Assembly: GCF_026650985.1 (NCBI RefSeq) | Contig: NZ_CP086239.1 | Span: 2,790,001-2,854,000 of the forward strand | Reading direction: 5' to 3' | From: Clostridium estertheticum | Lineage (GTDB): Bacteria > Bacillota > Clostridia > Clostridiales > Clostridiaceae | DNA: 64,000 nt | Part shown: piece by piece, positions 8,665-17,330 of the stretch | Position numbering within the stretch: the first letter of the stretch is position 1 | Layout of the letters: every line of letters starts with the position of its first letter | Position numbers and translations under genes: made by a program | Notes under the pieces: generated by a model | Database searches by the model: none | What the model was told of the DNA's origin: nothing | What the model saw: the letters and a program-made list of their open reading frames with translations, nothing else

Positions 8665-9438
8665 CTATACATACTTTTTCATATGTTTTAGTGCAGTCTT
8701 TTCTAGTCTTGACACTTGTGCTTGAGAAATACCTATTTCATTAGCTACTTCCATTTGGGTTTTCCCATCAAAAAATCTTAAATTTAATATTAATTTTTCT
8801 CTATCTTTTAATTTATTCATACCATCCTTAATTGATATGTTTTCAAGCCAACTATCATCTAAGTTTTTAGTGTCTTTTATTTGATCCATTACATAAATTT
8901 CATCTCCACCATCATGGTATATTGGTTGAAACAAAGATACAGGGTCTTGTATAGCATCTAAAGCAAATACCACATCCTCCCTTGGTAATTCTAACTCCTT
9001 TGCAATTTGTTCTACAGTAGGCTCTTTATTGTTCTCATTTACCAATCTGTCCCTAACTTGTAATGCTCTGTATGCAATATCCCGAAGTGACCTACTAACT
9101 CTTATAGAGTTATTATCTCTTAAGTATCTTCTTATTTCCCCTATAATCATAGGAACTGCATATGTTGAAAACCTAACATTTAGACTTAAATTAAAATTAT
9201 CAATAGATTTCATTAAACCAATACAGCCAACTTGAAATAGATCATCTACATTTTCTCCTCGATTATTAAAACGCTTTATTACACTTAAAACCAATCTTAA
9301 ATTTCCTTCAATGAATACATCTCTACACTCAGGCTCGCCATTTTGTATCCTGTACAATAACTCCTTCATTTCTTTTTCTTTTAATTTTGGTAGTTTTGAA
9401 GTATTTACCCCACATATCTCTACTTTATTAAATATCAT
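8665..9438 (-). CDS. sigG: RNA polymerase sigma-G factor (sporulation, forespore)
   Basis: A 257-residue sigma-70 family factor matching sigma-G over its full length. The diagnostic N-terminus NKVEICGVNTSKLP is present. Region 2 carries LRLVLSVIKRFNNRGE and DDLFQVGCIGLMKSIDNF, followed by FSTYAVPMIIGEIRRYLRD. Region 4 ends GISQAQVSRLEKTALK. Sigma-G drives late forespore gene expression. In most Clostridium genomes sigG follows spoIIGA-sigE; here it is flanked by a small unknown gene and an XRE regulator. It could be the sole copy moved by rearrangement or a second paralog; the window cannot tell. The ATG at 9438 has only a weak AAGGGA site. Confidence 0.9.
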   Translation of the reverse strand: MIFNKVEICGVNTSKLPKLKEKEMKELLYRIQNGEPECRDVFIEGNLRLVLSVIKRFNNRGENVDDLFQVGCIGLMKSIDNFNLSLNVRFSTYAVPMIIGEIRRYLRDNNSIRVSRSLRDIAYRALQVRDRLVNENNKEPTVEQIAKELELPREDVVFALDAIQDPVSLFQPIYHDGGDEIYVMDQIKDTKNLDDSWLENISIKDGMNKLKDREKLILNLRFFDGKTQMEVANEIGISQAQVSRLEKTALKHMKKYV

Positions 9439-9632
9439 AAGGTCATCATTCCCTTCAATGTAATTGCTTTTAAATTATGTCCTTAAGATTTATTTATTAT
9501 ACTAAAGACAACCCTACAATATTTTTTTAAATTTCCTCTTAAACACTCTAAATTTTTTTCCACAGCTATTCATGCCTTTAATTTGAGTACATGTAGCAGT
9601 ATTTAGAAATATTTAATAACTCTTATTAATAA

Positions 9633-9671
9633 TAAAAAAAAATAGCCATTCTCTTAAGGAGAATAGCTATT
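9633..9671 (-). terminator. Terminator of the XRE regulator gene
   Basis: Stem AATAGCCATTCTC (9641-9653) pairs with GAGAATAGCTATT (9659-9671) with one mismatch. On the minus strand a run of T follows. It is about 90 bp after the XRE stop codon; the rest of 9439-9759 holds no gene that I can support. Confidence 0.65.
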
Positions 9672-9759
9672 AACTATCGCGTACTTTATTCCTACGCTAT
9701 ACTATATGATATGCACAGAATGCTTAAAAATTCCGTAATTAAAATATTTATTATATTTC

Positions 9760-10092
9760 TTACCTTGCAAGATGCGGTAAAATCAACTTTACAACTCCTT
9801 GAATAACAACAATTTCTTTTTCTGAGCATTTATTAATTAATGAATGCAAATCATCATTATTTATACTTCCAGTCACTTGTTCAAAAAACAAAGAATCTAT
9901 AGAAATATGTAAACATTCGCAAAGATTTACTAATGTATTAACACTCATTCTTCTTTCCCCTCTTTCAATTTGTCCTAAAAAATACGAAGATATATCTAAA
10001 AGTCCTGACAAATCTTCTCTATTCATACCAAACCTTTCTCTTTCAATTCTTATTTTGCTACCTACTTTTAAATAATTAACTTCCTTCTGCAT
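9760..10092 (-). CDS. XRE-family transcriptional regulator
   Basis: A 110-residue protein with one Cro/C1-type helix-turn-helix (about residues 10-66: IRIERERFGMNREDLSGLLD then SSYFLGQIERGERRMSVNTL) and a short C-terminal tail. It probably binds DNA as a dimer. I placed the start at ATG 10092 because GGGAGG lies 5 nt upstream; the TTG 36 nt earlier has no site. It stands alone between sigG and a flavoprotein facing the other way; no operator can be assigned. The SinR-like size and the sporulation neighbour are suggestive but not diagnostic. Confidence 0.75.
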   Translation of the reverse strand: MQKEVNYLKVGSKIRIERERFGMNREDLSGLLDISSYFLGQIERGERRMSVNTLVNLCECLHISIDSLFFEQVTGSINNDDLHSLINKCSEKEIVVIQGVVKLILPHLAR

Positions 10093-10322
10093 AATATCCT
10101 CCCTAGTAATCTTCATATTATCTACCAATTAGGTTAGTTATATCACTATATCATATTTCATATTATTCTGTATCCTTTTAATATTACTACATATCTCGCT
10201 GTAAAAATATCAATAACGAATATTCATAACAGTAATAATACTATAACTATTGCAATAGAATAAACGGAACAAAACAAAATGCAGACAGATCCTAAATATG
10301 CATTAGAAGGGTGGCAAATATT

Positions 10323-11603
10323 TTGAAGGTTATAGTAATTGGTGGTGGATGGTCTGGTTGCATGGCTGCGATCACAGCAAAAAAAGCTGGTGCTGAAGTT
10401 GCCTTATATGAGAAAACAGATATGCTTTTAGGTCTTGGTAATGTCGGTGGTATAATGAGAAATAATGGTCGCTATACTGCAGCTGAAGAATTAATAGCAT
10501 TAGGAACAGGAGAGTTTATACATGTGACTGACGAAAATACCAAACATAAAAATATTGATTTTCCAGGCCATAAAAATGCTTGGCTTTATGATGTAAACAA
10601 GATTGAACCCGCAGTTGGAAGATATTTAAAAGCCATGGATATAGAAGTAAACATGATAACAAGAGTAGTTGATATTAAAAAAGAAGATAATAAAATAAAA
10701 GGAATATATCTATCAGATAAAAGTTACGTTGCCGCTGATGCATTTATAGAAACTACAGGCTCAGCTGGTCCAATGAATAATTGCTTAAAATATGGTAATG
10801 GATGTGCAATGTGCATTCTTAGATGCCCTGCCTTTGGTGGGAGAGTAAGTATAAGTAGCAAAGCAGGTATTGAAGATTTAAAAGGTGAGCGAGAAGAAGA
10901 GGGTGTATATGGTGCATTTAGTGGTTCTGGCAAACTAGCCAAGGGTTCCTTAGCTAATGATATAGTTGAACAATTGGATGCGACAGGCGTGCTTATTGTA
11001 AAGGTTCCAAAAGAAGATGTAAATTTAGATAAACTTAAGCTAAAGGTATGTCAGCAATATGCCCTAAAAGAATTTGCTGAAAATTTAATTCTTATAGATA
11101 CCGGTGACGTAAAGCTTATGACCCCCTATTATCCATTAGAAAAATTGAGAAAAATCAAAGGATTTGAAAATGCAAAATACGTAGACCCATATGCAGGTGG
11201 AATAGGAAACTCCATCAGATATGTGTCCATAGCTCCAAGAGATGACAGTATGAAGGTTAACGATTTAGATAATTTGTTTTGCGCTGGAGAGAAAGCCGGT
11301 CTATTTATAGGCCACACTGAAGCGATGGCAACAGGATCTTTGGCTGGATACAATGCCGTAAAAAATTACTTAGGAATGCCTCCACTAATATTGCCAAGGA
11401 CCCTAGCTGTAGGTGATATAATAGCTTACGCAAATGAAAAAATGCAAACTAGTGAAGGAAGAAAAAACAGATATACCTTTGCAGGAGCAGAGTATTTTAA
11501 AAGAATGAAGGAACTAGGACTTTATACTCTTGATACGGATGAGATTAAGTCGAAAGTAGAAAATTTAAATTTAACTAATATATTTAATAAAAAACTTATA
11601 TAG
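10323..11603 (+). CDS. FAD-dependent oxidoreductase
   Basis: A 426-residue flavoprotein. The N-terminal Rossmann FAD motif is VIVIGGGWSGCMAAITAKKA followed by an acidic residue (YEK). A Cys-rich loop, CAMCILRCPAFGG, lies near residue 165, and a C-terminal FAD-contact segment reads LFCAGEKAGLFIGHTEAMATG. The overall plan is like the GidA/TrmFO and fumarate-reductase-type flavoproteins, but the substrate is unknown. I chose the TTG at 10323 because AGGGTGG sits 8 nt before it and the protein then begins directly with the FAD fold (MKVIVIGGG). The gene is monocistronic with a strong terminator. Confidence 0.75.
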   Translation: MKVIVIGGGWSGCMAAITAKKAGAEVALYEKTDMLLGLGNVGGIMRNNGRYTAAEELIALGTGEFIHVTDENTKHKNIDFPGHKNAWLYDVNKIEPAVGRYLKAMDIEVNMITRVVDIKKEDNKIKGIYLSDKSYVAADAFIETTGSAGPMNNCLKYGNGCAMCILRCPAFGGRVSISSKAGIEDLKGEREEEGVYGAFSGSGKLAKGSLANDIVEQLDATGVLIVKVPKEDVNLDKLKLKVCQQYALKEFAENLILIDTGDVKLMTPYYPLEKLRKIKGFENAKYVDPYAGGIGNSIRYVSIAPRDDSMKVNDLDNLFCAGEKAGLFIGHTEAMATGSLAGYNAVKNYLGMPPLILPRTLAVGDIIAYANEKMQTSEGRKNRYTFAGAEYFKRMKELGLYTLDTDEIKSKVENLNLTNIFNKKLI

Positions 11604-11611
11604 ATAACAAT

Positions 11612-11650
11612 AAAAAAAGATCAGCATTTTAAAAATGCTGATCTTTTTTT
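11612..11650. terminator. Bidirectional terminator
   Basis: Stem AAAAAAAGATCAGCATTTT pairs with AAAATGCTGATCTTTTTTT around a 1-nt centre. With A- and T-runs on both sides it serves the convergent flavoprotein and ABC permease genes. Confidence 0.85.
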
Positions 11651-11684
11651 ATTTATTTATTAAGAATTTCACCTGACTTCATTT

Positions 11685-13619
11685 TTATTTTTCTAAATCC
11701 TTAATTAATCTTTTTACATACACCTTATTATAAACTAAATAAAATACTATTTGAAAGCAAAAATATATAAGACTAATTATAAAAGAATACATTAGAGTAA
11801 CCATCTGACCTCCTTGTTTAACTGGCAAGTGGTAGCTATAAAAAGCTGATACAAAAATTGATAATATGTACGGCACAAAAAATAACACTTTTAACTCTTT
11901 TGAAATAAGTTTAGCTACCTCTTTGTCAGTAATCCCTATTTTATATAGTTTTTTATATTTTACCTTTTCATTATCATACTCTGTCAAAAGTTTAAAATGC
12001 AACATTACCACTGACGATATGAAAAAAAGTATTCCGACAAAACTACATAAAAACAATGAATATGACCCTGATTGTTTATCATCCAAATAATCAGCTATTC
12101 TTGATGCTGGTTTAAACCATTTAATATCATCATTTATATTGTCAAAATAAGTTTTATTTTTTCTATTACTTGTCTCCAAATTACTTTTTAGCTCATCTAA
12201 AACCTCCTTAGTTTTATACCAATCATTAAAATTCATAAGCTTAATTTTACCTACATCATCTTGGTTAGAATTAGTTCTTATGTTTTGGAAGTCATTATCA
12301 TTAATGATAACATAATGCCCATTACTCAATATTGGAATTTTGTTAAATAGTACTTTAGTAATTTCCCCTCCAGGTTTATATGTATTATCAGTACCCTTTA
12401 TTGGTATAACAAGACTACTAACTGCAGTAGTTTCATGTTCATACCCATCGTCTTTTACTATTTGAAATAGTGATATAAAACATCCTTTTTCAACTTTTAA
12501 CTGTGTTCCCAAATTCGCATTCAGATTTTTATCAGATAAAACTGTTATGTATGGCTTTGATATAAAATCTATTGTTTTTAAAGAAGTTAAATTAGTCTTA
12601 GAATTTTTTAAAATATTATCAAGCTGAGGAACTGTAATCTTGTTTTTGCCAAAAATCTGTGCATATGCTATGTCATAAGGATTGTACGCAGTAGATAATC
12701 TCTTAGAATCCGATATTATTATTACTGCTATAGTACTCATAAATATTGTCATGCTAACAAATAAAGTTATTATAAAGAGGATTTTCTTTGATTGACCCAA
12801 AGTGTGTTTCATATTAGCTATAAATAAAATATTTTTGTAACTCTTATAGTGAAAATAATTAGTTACCTTCGAAAAAAGCCAAGCCATATTAGAAATTAAA
12901 AGATAAATCCCTAAAAAACATACTGCCAAACTTCGTAATGACACTGATGAATTTTCCACGCTGTTATTAATTCTCATATCTAAACAAGCTATTACTATTA
13001 GGATAATTCCAATTACACTCCAGATTGGACTATTTAGAAAGTTATTATCTTGTTTTCTAGTAGATTTTAAAAGATTTATTATCTCATACCTAAAAGATTC
13101 TATAAGTCCCTTCATTATTACAAGTAGGTAAATCACTGTGAAGAAAACTGTAGTATAAATATAACTTTGAATTGCGATAGAAAAAGGTACCCCGTTGACA
13201 TCAATTATTTTAATAATTAACATATAAAATAACTTTGAAAATATTGTTCCTGAAACTAATCCTGTTAGTAAAGAAAAAATTGCTATTAAACCATTTTCTA
13301 TAATCATCATTCTCTGTATATCCTTATTTGTCATGCCTAACACCATAAAAAGTCCAAATTCTTTTTTTCTAAATTTGATAAAAGAATTCTGAGCATAAAA
13401 TATAAAAAATGCTGAAAAAAGCATAACCATTACTCCAGGCGCTACCATATTATTTGTAATAGAATAATTAATATTTGAAGGATTCATAAATTTTTTATTT
13501 GTATAAATTGTAGTATATGTAAAGAAAACCATTATTGAAAAACTGTTGCATAAAAAAAATAGCAAATATCTTCTCAAATTAGCTTTGAAAATTTTAAAAG
13601 CTATCTGGTTAAATGTCAT
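11685..13619 (-). CDS. BceB-like ABC transporter permease
   Basis: A 644-residue FtsX-fold permease. Transmembrane segments appear near the N-terminus (about 20-75), in the middle (100-330) and at the C-terminus (500-640), with a large extracellular domain around residues 330-500. That plan, and co-transcription with a MacB-type ATPase, match Bce-type peptide antibiotic detoxification transporters, which remove bacitracin or lantibiotics from lipid targets. The ATG at 13619 follows GGAGGTG and overlaps the ATPase gene by 11 bp, implying coupled translation. The usual BceRS sensor pair is not adjacent, so its regulation is unknown. Confidence 0.8.
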   Translation of the reverse strand: MTFNQIAFKIFKANLRRYLLFFLCNSFSIMVFFTYTTIYTNKKFMNPSNINYSITNNMVAPGVMVMLFSAFFIFYAQNSFIKFRKKEFGLFMVLGMTNKDIQRMMIIENGLIAIFSLLTGLVSGTIFSKLFYMLIIKIIDVNGVPFSIAIQSYIYTTVFFTVIYLLVIMKGLIESFRYEIINLLKSTRKQDNNFLNSPIWSVIGIILIVIACLDMRINNSVENSSVSLRSLAVCFLGIYLLISNMAWLFSKVTNYFHYKSYKNILFIANMKHTLGQSKKILFIITLFVSMTIFMSTIAVIIISDSKRLSTAYNPYDIAYAQIFGKNKITVPQLDNILKNSKTNLTSLKTIDFISKPYITVLSDKNLNANLGTQLKVEKGCFISLFQIVKDDGYEHETTAVSSLVIPIKGTDNTYKPGGEITKVLFNKIPILSNGHYVIINDNDFQNIRTNSNQDDVGKIKLMNFNDWYKTKEVLDELKSNLETSNRKNKTYFDNINDDIKWFKPASRIADYLDDKQSGSYSLFLCSFVGILFFISSVVMLHFKLLTEYDNEKVKYKKLYKIGITDKEVAKLISKELKVLFFVPYILSIFVSAFYSYHLPVKQGGQMVTLMYSFIISLIYFCFQIVFYLVYNKVYVKRLIKDLEK

Positions 13620-14373
13620 CTTCCGCACCTCCAATTAGCGCAAGGCAACCCAATATATTGTCGAAAAAATCCTTTCTAGTACCATCTTTCCTAATTTCCA
13701 TGTTAACAAGACCATCTTTTATGAAAATCACACGGTTACAAAAACTGGCAGCAAAAGAATCATGTGTTACTATTAATATGGTATTTTTATTTATAGTATT
13801 TAATTTTTCAAAACACTTCATTACATTCTTTGAAGATTTAGAATCTAAGTTTCCTGTGGGCTCATCAGCAAATATTATGTCTGGGTTATTTATTATAGCT
13901 CGGCTTATAGCTGTTCTTTGTTGCTGACCCCCAGAAACAGTATATGGATATTTTTCCATGATGTCTTCTATATTAAACATTGCCATAACTTCATCTGTCT
14001 TACTTTGAATATCTTCTGGTTCTTTATCATCTAGTATCATCGGTAACATGACATTTTCTTTTAGTGTAAGGCTATCTAATAAATTAAATTCTTGAAAAAC
14101 AAAACCCAAATGTCGACGTCTAAAGAGAGCTAATTCATCTTTTGTCATCACATTTATATTTTGCCCTGAAATTTCAATATCACCAGATGTAAGTTTATCT
14201 ATCCCACTTAGAATATTTAAAAGTGTTGTCTTTCCACTACCAGAGGGTCCCATTATCGCAACAAATTCACCATTTTCGATTGTAAGACAAATACCATTAA
14301 GAGCTTTTGTAGAATTTGATTTACCCAATCCTTTGTAAATTTTTACTACATTACTCGCGTTTAAAACTGACAT
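13609..14373 (-). CDS. BceA-like ABC transporter ATPase
   Basis: A 254-residue ATPase. Walker A is GPSGSGKTT (42-50), the Q-loop is FVFQEFNLL, the signature is VSGGQQQR, Walker B is IIFADEPTGNLD, and the switch His is in VTHD. These are the hallmarks of the MacB/BceA/LolD group. It powers the adjacent permease. The short C-terminal extension after residue 225 (ending GGAEDDI) overlaps the permease start. A promoter is visible at 14423-14450. Confidence 0.88.
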   Translation of the reverse strand: MSVLNASNVVKIYKGLGKSNSTKALNGICLTIENGEFVAIMGPSGSGKTTLLNILSGIDKLTSGDIEISGQNINVMTKDELALFRRRHLGFVFQEFNLLDSLTLKENVMLPMILDDKEPEDIQSKTDEVMAMFNIEDIMEKYPYTVSGGQQQRTAISRAIINNPDIIFADEPTGNLDSKSSKNVMKCFEKLNTINKNTILIVTHDSFAASFCNRVIFIKDGLVNMEIRKDGTRKDFFDNILGCLALIGGAEDDI

Positions 14374-14422
14374 TTATATCTCCCCCTAATATCAATCACT
14401 TCAACCTTTTATAATAAATTTA

Positions 14423-14450
14423 ATTATACCATTATTTACTTAAATTGTAA
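14423..14450 (-). promoter_or_regulatory. Promoter of the BceAB-like operon
   Basis: On the minus strand TTACAA (14450-14445) and TATAAT (14428-14423) are 16 bp apart, about 50 bp before the ATPase start codon, which is preceded by AGGGGGAG. Confidence 0.55.
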
Positions 14451-14524
14451 TGACAGATCTCCCCCCATTCTTTGCTTTTAGTTCAAATATAAAACAATAA
14501 GTGTAATATATGTACTACATTTTA

Positions 14525-14580
14525 TAAAAATAGACCTACCTATTCATTGTATAAAGTATCCAATAAATAGGGAGGTCTAT
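14525..14580 (-). terminator. Repeated terminator-like hairpin, copy 1
   Basis: A 15-bp stem with one mismatch: ATAGACCTACCTATT (14530-14544) with AATAGGGAGGTCTAT (14566-14580). On the minus strand TTTTT follows. It lies 30 bp after the small gene at 14611 and shares its ATAGACC...CTATTT...AAATAG...GGTCTAT plan with 15443-15490 and 17171-17218. Confidence 0.6.
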
Positions 14581-14610
14581 AACTTTTAGTTTTTTTAATA
14601 GTATGCTCTT

Positions 14611-14772
14611 TTATAAGTTATTTCTTCTATTAAGTTCTTTCTCTTCCTCTACTGCCTCTTTCATTTTCATAGCCACCCATGTAGAAATTTTCATACCTTT
14701 CATTTTCGCATACTTGCAAAATTCTTCATATACTATTGGATCAACAGTTATATTTTGTCTATGAGCCACCAT
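14611..14772 (-). CDS. Small ribbon-helix-helix-like protein
   Basis: A 53-residue frame. The start ATG (14772-14770) overlaps the stop codon of the upstream Cys-rich gene (TAATG), with no ribosome site of its own, so it is probably made by translational coupling. The sequence begins MVAHRQNITVDPIVYEEF, with a short beta-like stretch (RQNITVDP) and two helices, including KGMKISTWVAMKMKEAVEEE. This pattern fits the ribbon-helix-helix DNA-binding fold (Arc/CopG type), which binds operators as dimers. The fold is inferred from pattern only. It may regulate its own operon; the partner is not a recognisable toxin. Confidence 0.55.
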   Translation of the reverse strand: MVAHRQNITVDPIVYEEFCKYAKMKGMKISTWVAMKMKEAVEEEKELNRRNNL

Positions 14773-15140
14773 TAACAATTAGACTCGCATGGATATATAT
14801 AATTGGCTGCTGTACGAACTTCAAGTTCATCAGGGTTACTACTATCATCATCTGGAAGTACAAACACTAGTTTTCGTACAATCGTACCACATTCATCCCC
14901 ACATTCATTTTCTTTACATACTACTGTAATAAAGCCTCTAAATGCAAGTATTCTGTGGCAATTGTCATATATTATAACTGCAACGGCTACTTTTTTATCA
15001 AAACATACATTGTTTACTCTTATTCTTACAGTTAGTAATCTAGCACCATGTTTCTCCATATCTACTGGATCTACATTAATAACACTACATAATTCACATG
15101 AGCCTTTATCGCACTTACTACAATTTTCAATTTTACCCAT
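14772..15140 (-). CDS. Cysteine-rich protein of unknown function
   Basis: A 122-residue protein that I do not recognise. It has 11 cysteines: an N-terminal cluster (CSKCDKGSCELC, residues 7-18), central ones in NNVC and YDNCHR, a C-x(4)-C-x(3)-C group (CKENECGDEC) and a C-terminal YPCESNC. The middle reads as a beta-rich domain (TVRIRVNNVCFDKKVAVAV). There is no signal peptide. The N-terminal cluster could bind zinc or iron; the other cysteines could form disulfides if it ends up in a spore coat, but this is speculation. It is co-transcribed with the ribbon-helix-helix-like gene. Its start ATG follows AAAAGGAG. Confidence 0.6.
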   Translation of the reverse strand: MGKIENCSKCDKGSCELCSVINVDPVDMEKHGARLLTVRIRVNNVCFDKKVAVAVIIYDNCHRILAFRGFITVVCKENECGDECGTIVRKLVFVLPDDDSSNPDELEVRTAANYIYPCESNC

Positions 15141-15495
15141 TTAATAAAACTCCTTTTTATATATAAATTTAAACTAAGACACTACTTATTAATACTGATC
15201 TCGTCATCAAGAATTTTATAGCTACATATATCACTATAATATATTTTCAACATAAGACTTATACGTTGATATATGTTCTACTAAATCAGATTAATGTTTT
15301 AATTGCCTTTATTATAAATTTAAAAGTTTAATTAATGGGTTTGCATAGAACATAAATAATGTATATTCTACACTACTAATGTATTCATAATAAGCCTAAA
15401 TGTGAATGAAAATGGCACTCTAAAGAAATTAATTTTTTTAAATTAAAATAGACCTCCTCTATTTACATATATAAATAGAAAAAGTCTATATCCTC
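15141..15495. other. Intergenic region with repeated hairpin, copy 2
   Basis: No gene is seen. The hairpin at 15443-15490, six bases past the stop codon of the kinase gene, has ATAGAC (15448-15453) and CTCTATTT on one side and AAATAG and GTCTAT (15484-15489) on the other, followed by TTTT on the minus strand. It is probably the kinase terminator and is related in sequence to 14525-14580 and 17171-17218. Confidence 0.5.
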
Positions 15496-16800
15496 TTACA
15501 TCTTAAATTCAACTAGAAATTTGGTTTTTCCCGAAACACGTTCTACAGATATGTTCCCATTATTATGCTCGGCTAATTGTTTAGTAATATATAGCCCAAA
15601 CCCATGGTCACCTTCTTGCTTCGTTTTTGTAGAAAACCCTTTTTCAAAAATTTTATTTTTTATTTCTTCCGGAATTTCCTCTCCATTATTTGCTATTTCG
15701 ATACAAAATGTTGTATTCTCTAAATAAGTAGTAATCGATATTTCCTTATTTTCAGTATATGATTTTAATTTGAATGCTTCAAATGCATTATCTATAATAT
15801 TACTAATAATACTGATTAATTCGTCTTCCCTAATTTTTAAAATATTAAAAGATTCATCAATTATCACATTAAAATCTATTTTATTTTTCATTGCATAGTT
15901 ATTTTTTATTGATAACAATCCATCGATATAATCATTTCCTGTATTTAGATATGTAAATGATGTATGAATTGTATCCGAAATTTTTGATACATATTCTTTT
16001 ATTTTCTCAACAGCATTCGGTTTGTTTAAACAACATAATGCTTGTATAACATTGATATGGTTAGCATAATCATGTTTTTCTTGTCTGATGATGCTCATTA
16101 TTTCTTCCATATTAGAAATTTGGTGCTTTTGAATTTTATATTTGTTATTTATATTAATCATTTTCTCTCTTTCTTTTAAGTATAGAACTGCAATTATTGA
16201 AAACACAAAAAATATGCTGTAAATTAACATATTATATATTTTATTACTCTCAATGTCTAACACACTAAAAATTAAAATGTATATAAATAGATTGAAGATA
16301 CCAATTTGTATTAGAAATTCAGAGAAAAGAAATTTTTCCTCATTAAGCAATATATCTTTAAAATATACATCGAATTTTAAAAGTAATATAACAATCACTA
16401 TTTGTAGGGATTTGCACAAAATAAGGAAGATAAATAAGTATTTATTAACTGTTAAAATTTGATTTAAATTCACTTTAAGTAAAAATATTTCAATGAACTG
16501 AACAAAAGTTTCTGTAGTAAAGATTATTGTAAAAAACAGAGAAAATATGATAGTAGATAAATAAAGACTTATTTTTGTAATCAATTTTAATAGTAGAATA
16601 GAAACCACTATATTAGTAAGTGTATGATACAAATTATTTACATAAAATGTACTTAAAGAAATAGCACAAACGTATAATATACAAAACAGTCCTGATCTTA
16701 ATTTATTTGTTACTATATACTTTTTCTGATTAGTTAAAGAGCTAAAAACTCCTAATAATAATAATGCTTCTAAAATATCAAGTATTATTTCTCTAGTCAT
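15496..16800 (-). CDS. AgrC-like sensor histidine kinase (orphan)
   Basis: A 434-residue kinase. Six or seven membrane segments fill residues 1-210 with little extracellular loop, as in AgrC and other peptide-sensing kinases of the HPK10 group. The phospho-acceptor His is H243 in EKHDYANH. The GHKL ATPase domain has an N-box (IISNIIDNAFEAF), G1 (IANNGEEIP) and G2 (GDHGFGLYITKQL). The start ATG 16800 follows GAGGAG at 10 nt. No agrD, agrB or agrA-type gene adjoins it. The nearest regulator is spo0A, 530 bp upstream on the same strand. In clostridia orphan kinases phosphorylate Spo0A directly, so this is a candidate Spo0A kinase or phosphatase. Confidence 0.82.
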   Translation of the reverse strand: MTREIILDILEALLLLGVFSSLTNQKKYIVTNKLRSGLFCILYVCAISLSTFYVNNLYHTLTNIVVSILLLKLITKISLYLSTIIFSLFFTIIFTTETFVQFIEIFLLKVNLNQILTVNKYLFIFLILCKSLQIVIVILLLKFDVYFKDILLNEEKFLFSEFLIQIGIFNLFIYILIFSVLDIESNKIYNMLIYSIFFVFSIIAVLYLKEREKMININNKYKIQKHQISNMEEIMSIIRQEKHDYANHINVIQALCCLNKPNAVEKIKEYVSKISDTIHTSFTYLNTGNDYIDGLLSIKNNYAMKNKIDFNVIIDESFNILKIREDELISIISNIIDNAFEAFKLKSYTENKEISITTYLENTTFCIEIANNGEEIPEEIKNKIFEKGFSTKTKQEGDHGFGLYITKQLAEHNNGNISVERVSGKTKFLVEFKM

Positions 16801-17330
16801 GTCATATCGTCTCCTCAATAAGGTATTGACTCTTTTTATGTATCGTGCTTATAGTATTTCCCCTAAAGAGGCAATATTTTTATAGCAAAAATCCGTCTGG
16901 ACAATTAGGCTGATGTGAATTAATTAATTCATATTATTCACTATTTCATAAAATTTGCTATATAATAATATTATTACATTTTAAGACTATTTACAACATA
17001 TATTTCTAAATTATACTATATTACAATAAAAACCATTATAAATACTTAACCATTTATAATATTAGTTTACTCTATGACATATTAATTAAATTTAACCAAT
17101 GTGTCCATCAAAGCGGTACCTCTAATTATCTTTAATTAGTATTCATAAATTGTACACTCAATTTTTCGCATTAAAATAAACCCCCTCTATTTCATCTATA
17201 AATAGAAAAGGTCTATTGATTATCTTTTAAGAAATTATACACTTTTTTAACACAATTAACCGTATTTTTATGACGCTATTTGTACCGTTTATTGCTTTTC
17301 AAATCCCATTGACCGTTGATATAAGCCATT
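16801..17330. other. Long intergenic region with repeated hairpin, copy 3
   Basis: This 530-bp AT-rich stretch separates spo0A from the kinase gene. I looked for a short AgrD-like signal peptide gene on both strands and found none with a ribosome site. The hairpin at 17171-17218 has AATAAACC (17175-17182) pairing with GGTCTATT (17210-17217), and CTCTATTT with AAATAG inside. It is the third member of the local terminator-like family and lies 113 bp beyond the spo0A stop codon. Confidence 0.5.

Noticed and set aside
14803-15144. A 113-codon plus-strand frame over the Cys-rich gene
   Set aside because: Ser/Thr-rich shadow of the minus-strand gene, which has the better ribosome site and a coupled downstream gene.
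16801-17330. Possible AgrD-like peptide gene beside the AgrC-like kinase
   Set aside because: I read both strands and saw no short frame with a ribosome site and an AgrD-type core.
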